From: Lineus longissimus
Taxonomy: Eukaryota > Nemertea > Pilidiophora > Heteronemertea > Lineidae
Assembly (NCBI RefSeq): GCF_910592395.1
Contig: NC_088315.1
Span: 2,546,501 to 2,606,500 of the forward strand
Length of the DNA: 60,000 bases
Direction of reading: 5' to 3'
Below the pieces are notes generated by a model. It saw only the letters and a list, made by a program, of their open reading frames with translations, made no database searches and had not been told where the DNA came from. The position numbers and the translations under genes were made by a program. The number at the start of each line of letters is the position of its first letter. The first letter of the stretch is position 1. This document shows positions 14,201 through 26,200 of this stretch, one piece after another.

Positions 14201-17200
14201 TGCGACCATTATTACTGCCATGAAATATAGGCTTGTGAGTGTATTCGAAACAACCCAAAGTCCTGCTATGGTAGGATGGGTTGGCGAGTCTTGCCTCAGA
14301 TCACTTTGTTCTGCTGTATCAAAGTTACATCACTAGACATCCTTCTACTGTGTTAGAATATCTTGCGCCATATATGAAACATACACGCTGTCTTGCCCAG
14401 GGGAGAAGTCAATCTGATACCTTATCATATCAAGTTTCACCCGTCGCTTTAATTAAAGGGAAACCGAGTCCAAGCCTGAGGATAGCTAAATGTTTTGGTT
14501 GATATTTACTTTCAAGATGTAAGTTGCATCTTCTTTCCTATGCTTAAAGACTATAATCGCAGCATGTAAAAGGTAACTGAACATCCCCTTTCATTCCCTC
14601 ATTGAGCATCACAGGTGAAGGCTCTCTTAATGCATCTGAAGTTATGGATTATGTACTATACATTATTAAGCTGCCTGGATGAGTCATATGTTGCCACCAC
14701 ATATCACTTCTGCATGAAAAGATGAGTGATCTAGGGATGCTGGTCTGTCCCGGTTCAACCAAGGAGTTTCTAATACGGATTGATTTACTTTAAGTCCCCT
14801 TTCAGACATTCGATTTAATCTGATAATGAGACCCTGGTTCTGCCCACGGCACCGAACCAATCTGATGCTGAAAAATTGAAGTTTTTCATCTTCTTCTTCA
14901 ACTAAAGCTCTGCAGTCGCTGCCTGAAGACAGCTATTAATGTGATCAACCCAACTAATGGTTTACTTTTCTCTGAGCCCTGTGGTGGTTTCGTAGGAATT
15001 GAAGGTGAATTCTAAAATGATATTAAATCTGGCGAGTCAAATAGTTTGAATAAGTGTAGGTCCTTGCTTATACAGCCAATATTCTAACTGCATGAGAAGG
15101 TTCAAAGAACTTGGTCAGGTTTATTCTCCATCATGAAAAAGCAATGACCCTCTTTGCCGGGTTTTAAATAACCTTAACTGGATGACATCAAGGACACAAT
15201 TTTGGCCAATTTCAAACAAAATGCCACACAGATCAGTGACTCAGTGACTGTCATCAGTGCCTTAAAATAAGGCCCAAGGCCTGCTGAAGAAGTCATCTAT
15301 AAAACGGCATGTAAGCTGCTGTAGACAATGTTTTTAGCTTGTCTCCAATATTGAACATAAAAAAACATGTTGCTAATGCCGGAAGGCTGTATGAATTAAA
15401 CAAAGTCAGTCATGTATAAGTTGCAAACATTTCCTCGTCTGGTGATGTGATTAAAAGTTGATTCATCATACGTGACAGGATTCATAAGCTAGCGTGTTGC
15501 TTTGTGTTCATATTAATCAGTCTTAGTGAAAGCAGCATGATTGTAACTGTACACTGAGACTTTTTTGCACAAGTACATGTATTGCTTGACTGGTAGCTGG
15601 TAGGTGACTTGTTTGTAAGCTGCAGGTATTGTCTTACCAGATATCTTCATTCTTGGAAAGTGCTAAACAAATGCCTGCATGGACCTGAAACTCTACCAAC
15701 ATAGTCATATCGGTGATAAAACTTTGCCCACTTCTTTGGCCAAGGATGATCATGACTCCACATCCTCTAGGCCATTCCTGAACCTGCTCGGTGTCGATTC
15801 TGTATGTTTGCTGCCAGCAAAGTGCTACTACCCCTGAAGACAGGAACTGGCATGTAAGCGCAAAGTAAAAAACTTTTGCCAGAAAACCTGTAAAAAAACA
15901 CAGTCACAGCAACAAAGCGCCGTCTCCATGGTGCAGTCATCAAATTGCCTCTGTTTGTCATCGCACAAGCTTTTATCCTTATCAATTAATTCACCAGAAC
16001 AAATGGTGATTTTAGGCCACTAATATATTCTGCATTATCTTGTATTGTTTCTGTAAACCTTGGGGCGAAATGGTGCATTAGCCATGAAGAACTTGAAAAA
16101 TGATTGCTTTGTAAATGCTCTGATATGTCGACAGAAATCTTACACCCTAATTGTCTTGTTGTTGCCAGGCCATTAATATAGGGGAATTGCCTGAACCTAC
16201 CAGCTTCTGATCTTTGGTCTTTTTGACAGAACTGAACTTGACATCTGAAACACATCTAAAAACCGCTTGATAACTATTGACTTCAGGAGATATGCTATGA
16301 AGATATTTGGTTTATGAATGCACTTTTGAGCAAAGCCGGCATGTGAGTGAAGAGGCTTGAATCCCCTACTACCTTTGATTCCTCACAACTGCAGCAGTTG
16401 ATTTATAGTACATTTGAACCTTTCGAACTCAGTTGAAGAAAGGCAGTGAATAAGAAGCGATATTTGGTTGGAACTTGTTGGACTTCATTTCAGTTAACTG
16501 CTCTGTTGAACAGAATTGGTGTCAACAGTGGCATTTGTCTGCATATCTACATGAATGCCCAACTGTGAAGTGACCCAATTGAAGTATACCCAATTGCTTA
16601 AAAAAACTTGTCTGAGTGTTAAAGTTGCCATGTTCATAAATGACCAAAGATCTCTTTTTCACATTGTCTCTCAAGTTGAAATGAAGGATGTGGCATCTTA
16701 TGAATGGCACTTTGGCAGCAACAATAACAGTATAAACAAGACCTCTGTTAGTATTTGTCTCCCTATAACTGCAGATCTGCTTGAGTAGCACTGTTTGCCT
16801 GAATACTGCCTGTCATATTTCTAACTATCATATAAAACTAACTGACATGCATGACATGCCTGCCTGCTGCTTGATATGCTTGGATATAGACATCTCACGG
16901 ATATGATTGATTGGCTTGCGTGATGGATGGGTCTCCGAGCCAGGGAGAAGCGGAACCTCCTCGCTACACAGATCAGGAAGTCAATGTCATGTACGGTAGA
17001 ACCTCTCTATTAAGGACACCCTTGTGATGGACAAATGCTGTAGAAATACAAATGATAAACAGTAAGATGACTGTCAGAGTCTATACTTACCATCGAGGCG
17101 GGGTGGACTCCCAGTCAAGTGTTTGTCTTCTTTTGATAAAATAGAGAGGGTGACTCTGTCTGACTGTGTGGATTTTCTTTGGTCAGCTGTCACCTAAAGA

Positions 17201-20200
17201 ATGACACAAATTGTACCGTCCAAACTTCCATCCGAAACCCTGTCACAACATGTGTAATCATCCACTGTCAACAATAATTATCACCAAGACAGATGAGCCA
17301 ACACAAATCTCCCAACCACTCCTAATTTCCCCTCAAGTATTTTTCAATTCGTAGAAGCTATCAGCATTCTGCAAACAAGGCAGGTGTTTTAGCTGCAAAT
17401 TAAGCCCACAATTACCTATGCTTGTAACGAAGGAGACAACAACTTTAATTTACTGAAGCAAATGAATCAGAGAGAACCTGATCAAGAGAGTTTTTTCAAA
17501 AAGTTACTGAGTTGCGCGCTGAGCGTCAATTCGGACACTGCAGGCGTTCTGCTTGTGCTGATATACTGTAGTTAAAGAGACCACTTGTGGACTTTACGTT
17601 TCTCTCCCTCTGGCCAAAAATGTGTTACTGCAGCTTCATATGTAGTGATGCAGAATGCCTCTATCCCCAGCTTTACACAGCTGTTGAGATGGTCTTGAGG
17701 GTGGATTGGTAAAAGCAAGAATTTAACTGCCTGTTTCAACTTTAGAACAGAAACCACCGCCTTTGCCATTTGCAGTAATACCAGGCAACATTCAGCCATG
17801 GGTGGGAGTTCTTGTTGGTAGACATTCTATGTTTATAGACACTCTCCAGTTTGGTATCAGCTTTTTAAACCAGAGCAGTACTTTGGTTTCAGTTGGATCC
17901 CAGGAAGCACAAGTGCGGCAGGTTTCCCTCCTCAGGTTACAATGATTGTCTCAAGTGGAATGAACTGTATTGTACTTATGTCTGATGACAGAAGTGACTC
18001 TTGCATGCTGACCTGAGGGGTTTTTCTTGGCAGTTTGATCGAGCATGAAACTATCACAGACATTGGAGCTATATCTGGAGATTCGTGCTATTGGCATCTT
18101 ATTCTAATGACCGGTTTTCCACTAATAAGGCTTTTACTCTAACAGACTTATGTCCATTGGAGGGGGCAAGAAGTATATTATCTCTGACGGTTTCCAATCA
18201 CTTTTGTCTTCTGCACAGATATCAAGGTTTGTGGTTTATTTTGAACTTGAGGACTAAAGCTTCCTCATTATAAGCCTTGTTGATCCTTCTGGTAGAAAAT
18301 ATGTTGCTGTGATCGTTCCTTATCGATCTGTTTCCGATGAAGGTCGTCTTTCACTCTGATCAAAAGTAGTTCTTGCTTGTGGCACGTGTCACTTTCAAGT
18401 GTGCTTGCCAAAGAAGTGATTGCTGGTAAAGTGTTTGAGGCCACCTACTTGAATCATGTTGACACTTGTTGAGTGTAATTGCATACATCACTTGAAATGG
18501 GCGGCAGCTCATGCAAACATTGAAGCCAACCCTGGTGTTTCAGTCCCCAGCAATCCTGCCCTGGAAGGCTGCTGACTCATAGTGCAACTAGTATTGGGAG
18601 ACCATCAATCCGAATCGACCGCCCATCTGACTCCATTGTTCCAAAATGACTGAACAGGGATGAATGATGTATGAAACCACGTCACACTAACTTTGGGTTT
18701 TTACCCTGAGTGGTTGGAGCTATCATTTATTGATCAGTGCTTGAGACTGATGATGTGCTTCAGTGATGTTTCGGTGGTGACATGTGTCACTTTCAAAAGC
18801 ACTCAGTAATTCTGAGATTGCTCGCATGCTTGCAGGCACTTGTTTCGATCTCAATGAGAGCTACAATACCAATACAACTACTACGTCTGAGTCTGTCTCA
18901 CTTTTGGCCTTTCGAACAGTTCAGTGATAAAAGATGCCTTTGGTATTATGAGTTGAGGTCAGGAATGACTGAAAAGTGACCATCAATTTGTGCTGTGTGT
19001 CAGTTGGAATATCTTGACTGTTGGTCAAATTCCACTGTCTATCTCAAATATCATTTTAATATTATTGTATATTGCAAATTCACTGTAACATTTGACTTCA
19101 TTCCGGAAGTAAATAAACTGCCATATTATAAAATATTGGTGTTTCTTCTATCTTTCAGTTCCCATAGAAACAGTAAAAGAAGTACGTGTTGGAAAAAATA
19201 CGGACGTTTTAAGAAATCAGGAAGTAGCCGGGATATATCCGGATGAATGTGCATTTTCAATTATATACGGAGATAGTTTTGATTCATTGGATCTCATAGC
19301 TAATACGCCGGATGAAGCTAACATATGGGTGACTGGACTAACGTGGCTTCTCTCTATGGGCAAGGACAATACGTGTAAGTAGAGCTGTTATCCGTTTGGT
19401 TTAGGGTGGAATAGTAATCAACTCACAGCCAGCCCCGCTGTGTTATCCTGACCTTATCCTTATCCAGGATTACCTCACAGGGACAAAATATGTTCTGGTT
19501 GTCACCCCCCCCCCCCCCCCCCCCCCCCCGTTCCCAGGTAAATGACACAAAAAGGACAATCAGTTGCTGGCCTGACCATTTGTGATTTGTTTCAGGAGCA
19601 TGCGCTAATGATAATTTGATCGGTTATATAACCTCAGTGTGTTCATATTCGTGCTTACATTGTAAATATCTTATTATATTAACTCAGTTTTGGATAGTCT
19701 GATTGTCAGGGGATTGGATAGTGAAGCAGTAGTGTTACCGTGACCAATTATGTACACTGTGTTATACTGTGCGAGAATTGATAACATTGGGTTGGGTCTA
19801 ATATAGATCAAGAATGCTTATCTGAAGTTGGTTGGATATTGAGTCGATACGAGTGAGTTATTGAGTGCACCAAATACCTAACTTGATGAAGAGAAATAAT
19901 TTGGCAAAGTGGTCTCATGATACTTTGATAATCTATGATAATCATCGCGGACAAGTCATTAGTTTATTAGCAGCGGCCCCGGTAACCCACATTAACTGTT
20001 AAAATGAAGTTGCTGGTACCATTTTGCTTGTATTTGAGAATACCTTGTGTTTGAAAATACCTTGTATTTTAGAATACCTTGTAATTTAGAATCGATACTA
20101 TAGCAGTGATCTCCACATTTTGAATTGCACCTTGTCTCCTATTCTTTAAGAATAATTACAGTTTCTGTCATCTCCACACAAAAAATCATTACCATGGTAA

Positions 20201-23200
20201 CTAAAAAAACAGTGGGGAAAGTATCAGTGACTTGTTTTTAAAGATTTCCCTTTGTCAGTAGACATCTTCAGGAAATATCTTTGCTATCTGTAAACTTCTT
20301 TCCAGTTTTTTGTCAAAAGAGCAAACAAACTGTTCCCATGGCCAAGGGGAGATTTGTTGATAGTGATGATTCAAGTAATACAGTCTATAGAACCTCGGGA
20401 AACACAAATTCTTCTTCCGAGATACTAAATCTTGGTCGAAGTTCCAGAAATGAGGGAATGAGGTATGGTTCTGTTGGGATACTTTCAGTAATCTTAGCTG
20501 CTTTGAAATCCGCGTAGGTGTTCAATTACATTTTGATCGTTTCAGCTCCAGATGCGGTGGAAGAGCGGTTATCGCAGCAAATGCGGGACCAGTGGTTATT
20601 AGAAGTATTCAAATCTGCTGATCAGGACAAATGTGGAGTATTAGACGAGTATGAAGTGATAGAATTAATGAAGAAATTAAATAAAAACATTACAACTCGG
20701 CAGATACAACAAAAAATGAAGGTATGTTGGCCTTGAAGAATATCCCTGGCAGTTGTATCCATTCCTTGTGCCATCTTTCCAAAATGCTTTTTACCAAGGA
20801 GCCCTTGTCTCATTCCATCAAGAGACAAGATTCCTCAAACCAATATTCTCTGTAACCGAGTGTCAGCTATGCCAGGACATGCTAAATATCCAGCACAGGG
20901 GGTCTCCTGTACTGTGGACCAAAACTCAAAGTCAGCATCAAGGATTTGTGTGGCGCTTCGCTAGAATTCGCTTCAGTGATAGGTGTTAGGACCAAAAAAA
21001 GCAATTAAGCCCATGTGTTCTTTTTAAAAAACCTTTCTAATTGTATTTTCAGGAATTACAACTTGACCGCACACAGAACAATGAAAATAATCGGGGGCGT
21101 TTAGACAGTGATGACTTCGCTAGTATATTTAAAGATATCACGACAAGACCTGAAATCTATTTTCTACTTGTAAGGTGAGTCGTGTTTCTCCATCATGTTT
21201 GCATTATCGCGCAAGGATCTCTCCCATCATCTGATCATCAGCACGGCATTGTGTGAGCCCAAGACCATCAGGTGTCCCTAGCTTCCCCTCACGGTGTTAA
21301 AATATCACCCTTGTACAGCGCAGTAGGTGAGCCCCGCTATACATCATTGCCTTCCTGATGGAGTGAGGAAAGATTTTCATCATATAATTGTCAGAAGGGA
21401 TCTTTGCCCTGTTCCTTAGGTCTCCCAGCAGTTATACTCGGCAAGACTTGATCAGAGCTTTAGAGACCATTTGGACTTGGATCTGATCTTGTTGGGGCTA
21501 AGCCTTCAAGACTATTGCCCAGGACCAGTGCTAGCTTTCATTTTCCTTATCTGACTTTCCTGCAATTTGATCCCTTTAATCGTAATGTGAGGTCTGCATT
21601 CTTGGGCTGTATTTTCACACATCAAGTGTGATGAAAAGAGTGATGAAAAATGTGATGACAAGAGTGATGAAAATTTCCCAGGAATGTTTTTCTGAATGGT
21701 AATGGCTCAGCTCGTGGCTGTAGTTGATGATGGGATACAGTCAGGAATGTGGTGTATGGGCATGATATTACCATGACAATCAAGCTAAGCTTTAATGCCA
21801 ATTAGCTTCAGGGCTGAGGGCCATGTTTTAGTTGGTGATTTTTTTCTTTTCTCATGCAATTTTAACTCTTTGGAGACTCCAGGCTACATGTTTTGAGTAG
21901 GTTTGAGGATAAGTTTCATTGTCTTCTTCTTTTTGGCCGGCTGATTCATTTCACAGTTCTTTCGGGTGGATTCCATGATAGAGTATCAAGTATGATGCAT
22001 GTCCCCTGTATGGTGTACCAACTTATCATTTTATGCAGGAATTCTCAGGTGATATCCCATGGTAAAGATGCTGACCTTTTTGTCCTCAACTTTTGTCAGC
22101 GTTCATTTCTTACTCTGACCAGGCTTCCAATGACTAATATCTCTCTTCCTGGGGAAGTGCTCCCTAGATTGGATGTCCATTGGGAAATGTCTCGGAGATG
22201 AAACTTCCATTATTCAGAGAAAGCGACAGGCTTATTTGAATGATGTAGTTTTGAATTCAGACTGGCTGTGATTTGAATGCGAATGGTGTCATTGTTACTT
22301 TTCATGGCGCGTGGAATTGCCTCAGGTGTCACCATCCATGAGGAACGGTGGTTTATTCCGTGGCTATGAGCATCTTAGTTCGTTTGGAAAGGGTATTGGG
22401 AGCATAACAGGTGGAGATTTATAGATATACCCAGGATCAAAAGGAGCAAATGAGAAGCATGTGAGGAGACATGAATATCTCTAACAACAGATAATAGCCC
22501 TGCGATGATGATGTTCTGCGAAATCAAAGCAGTCCCATGTAATGGTAACACCATTACCTTTCACAGGGTCAGCATTTAGGGATAACCTTTAACAAAGTGA
22601 GATCTTTGGATTGGGTTAACTTGTGCTGGTAATCAGGTTAGGGGTTGTCATTAGCAGTCAGGTAGTCGGCGCGATCGGAGCCCTGGGACTGGCATGTCAC
22701 CCGTCGACCTGATTCATTTACTCATGTGCCCGAGTCTGTGTTCTTTTCTGAGCCCTTGTGGCCTGGTTGACTGTTGTGCTGCACAGACAAGCAATTTCTA
22801 TCACTGCGACCTGTGACGCAGGCCATGACAGCATGACAGTTGTAATCATTTCTGAGCTGGTTTGGCGGAGCTGACTGATATGCTCTACAAAAACCGATTT
22901 CTTCAACGCCCATCGCAAAGAGAAACTTCTGAGTCAGCTTTGTCCCTTTTGATGCTGACCTCACAGTTTGGTATCATTGAGACAGAATAGCTGTCAGTTG
23001 CTACACTCCCGACCCAACAAACTGACCTGATGATCACAACAAAGTTTATGACCTCCCTCTTACTGTTCCTGTCAAACTAAATTGAGACTGCGTGAATGAT
23101 GAACAGCCTTGGTAGTGGCTGGATATGAAGAGATCAGACTGTAATTCGTCCATTTATAGACGTGCCTGATCTGGTGGTAAATACCCATATTTGCCTGAAC

Positions 23201-26200
23201 TAGCTTGTCTCTTGGCAGTAGACCACCATTCATCATACAGAACCAATGCCGACTAAGCGAATGGGAAGTTATGTACAAATGACCGCTGGGAAGTGTAATG
23301 TTGTCTGGTCACTTTTGAAGATTGATACGTGTTAGATTGCCTGCTTGACGATATCATTGTTGTATTCAGGGAGTAATATCTCACTCTCCAAGTGACCCTT
23401 TGAGTACTTACCTCGTTTTGTTTTTTTTGCACGTACTTGATTGGAACATGGTAAATTGTTATTCATGTCTTGCTCTCCCTTTGTTTAAACAGAGCATTGC
23501 CGTGTATGGCAAGGTTAACACGTCACTGCCAGGTCTCTGTTTTAAAATGACTCCAAGACTGAAGGAGCGGTGAGACACAAGTGGACAATTGAGCCAGGTT
23601 CAAGAGAAAGCACCAGCTTGAGAATTCCCAAGTGGTCTAGGCTTTGATCTTGGCATCTTGGATTCCAGGTAACACGTGAAAAGATAACAGGCTGAGCTGA
23701 TACCAACTGAAGAGAATTTATGATATTTGAATCCAATATCAGGCAGTGAGATTTCTCCGCAGGGCAAGAGATGATGGCCAACTACTCAGTTAAACCACTT
23801 GTGCCAGAGATGTTTTTGTTAGCTTTAGTGATATATGCACGTACGAGTTACAACACCAGTTTTAGGGGACAAGTCAGTCTGAGCAGATGTTGCTTGTCAA
23901 CAATGGTGATCTCATTTCATGAACAACTCACATGTGAGTTGGTCCTGGGAGAAATACAGTTGCCAGATATGGTAACTGAAGGAACCAGTATGCCCCAGCT
24001 GCTGACATCAGGAATCAAAAACAGTCCATTCCAACATCCTCCTCAGGAACCTGATCAAAGCTGCACTAGTGCCTCACAGCTCTGATTGCAGGGTAATTGG
24101 AACTTGTGGACGGATCTCTGAGGGGAACGTCTTGGCGACATGCTGGACGTGTTTCAATCACAGAATAATGCCAAGGGAGTTATGGCGTAATCAGCATATC
24201 CTAGTAGTTTTAACCCCTAAACATCTCCGTGTACAGTTGGTCGGCCATCATTGATTATCTGAACTACTCAATCTTTAAAGGTTAGGTCCATCTGCATATT
24301 GTTGCAAAATGACATTTACAGTATGAGTTATTCTGTTGATGACAGATGTCTCCCTGCAGTATTGAGGTTGAGTACCCCGCCCTTCTTGAGTAATACGATT
24401 AGACGACTGCATCCGGACTCTCGGTGATAGAACTTCCCGAGTGACCTGGCCAAGATTTGTAATTATCCTGTGATAATGATGTGAAATGATCCTGCTTTTC
24501 TGTGGTGACCGCTGGGAGCCTGTCACTAAAAGGATTCTCTCTCACGAGGCTGGAGTCACATCCAGGAGAAGAAAGTGTCTGAGTTGCTATGTTGCGTACA
24601 GGTAACTGGGATTGGACTTATATTGGCCTCATTCGTATTTTTGTTAAGAATCTTCAAAGGTGATTGATACGACATTTGATGGCATCAACTTTTTGACCCC
24701 CACCTTGGAACCATAAGGCCCTGTTAACTGGTCTTGTGTCTGAGATAATCATCTACTTCACATACTGAAAAAATTCCTTTTGATATCAGCACCCCCATAT
24801 TACCCCATATAGCATGAAAATGTTGCAGCCTTTTGCTAAGTATACTCTGATCTTTTCGCTTACAAGCATAATCTCCCTCGTAATTTCAACATGATATCAT
24901 AATCTGCCTGTATCTGAAAACCAGTTGTTGTGTCTGCAAGCTACTCAAAGGGCAATAGCCTCATTCTGTCTGTAAGACAATGGGGGATTACGCGATGGTG
25001 AATCGATCTGGGATGTTGTAAACGAGAGAAGAATGTACGATCCTGCATCACTTCAAGTAGTTGTGGTTTCCGTTGTGCAGAACAGACTAGATCTGTGACA
25101 CAATGGGGGATTACATGAATCACCCTGTGATGTTGTAAACAAGAGAACAAAAACTGAACCACATGATCAATTCAAGTTGGTCTGGTTTCTGTATGTCGGG
25201 CTTGGCAGATTTGTTTGTTCTCTCGATGGTAGTTTGTCATTGGGCTCTCCTGTGGCGTTTCTTTATGGTGTTCATCCCTTGCTTCATTGTTTTATTTTCT
25301 TGGTAAAGACAGTTCTAATCTTGTCTTCAGTCCATTGGTGGTCATAAAGTGGCCTGTCTTAACTTGTTTGTCCCTGGCAATGCCAACAATAGTATTGAGA
25401 TCTTCAGGGCAGGACTAGGTATCTTTTTAGGTATCAAACAGGTCTTCGTGTCTGTGAGATTTCGAGGTCAAGGTAAATTAGCAATGTCCTTGACCCCAAA
25501 ACTTGCACACACCATCGTGCATTTTCCTATGCAATGTTCATTCGACTTCTAACATCTTGAAATCCAATTATTATTCTAGTAAAGTATTCATTAGCTTGCT
25601 CAGTCAGGTAAATAAACTGTTATCAAAGCCATTGATTTGCTTCCAATTTATCAAGGTGCGTTGGCCGGTGAGGGGACCATCAATTTTCTGCTGCGGTGGC
25701 AGATCAATGCTTAGTGGCCATTAGTCTTGGGTAATGATCTGATGAATGTAAGGGGCTTCTGGCCTTCATTTGAAAAGGTGTTTTCAAGGGGAGTCCTACG
25801 AAAAGTCTGCCTCTTGGCGTGGCCAGGTTTCAGGAAGTGGTCCCTGGACTGGTATGACTTGGCCTACTTTCTCCAGCACATGAATGCGATGTATTGGTTA
25901 TAAAGGATGATGTAAGGTTAATCAAGGCGTGTTGAGTTCATGATGAAGTGAAAATGGATGGCTTTTAGTACTTTTTATGTGATAAGCGGGTCAGTTATCA
26001 TGAAATATTAAGGAGCTACACAAGGGGCTTCTGGCCTTCATTTGAAAAGGTGTTTTCAAGGGGAGTCCTACGAAAAGTCTGCCTCTTGGCGTGGCCAGGT
26101 TTCAGGAAGTGGTCCCTGGACTGGTATGACTTGGCCTACTTTCTCCAGCACATGAATGCGATGTATTGGTTATAAAGGATGATGTAAGGTTAATCAAGGC

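Larger units (their letters stand above)
11295..19374 (+). other. PLCL: PLCL: two exons encoding the PH domain
   Basis: The first visible exon (11295-11444) enters in phase 1 after a CCAG acceptor. It encodes the start of a PRIP-type PH domain, with basic residues in the KVR, SR and HR positions that in vertebrate PRIPs contact inositol phosphates. The second exon (19159-19374) completes it with [21 protein letters not shown] and the C-terminal helix [12 protein letters not shown]. The intron between them is 7.7 kb and includes a 25-C run. Family resemblance is clear; ligand preference is inferred. Confidence 0.9.

Noticed and set aside
21624-21673. GTGATGAAAA repeats resembling a short direct-repeat array
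   Set aside because: Simple tandem repeat without unique spacers; not CRISPR and not expected in an animal genome.
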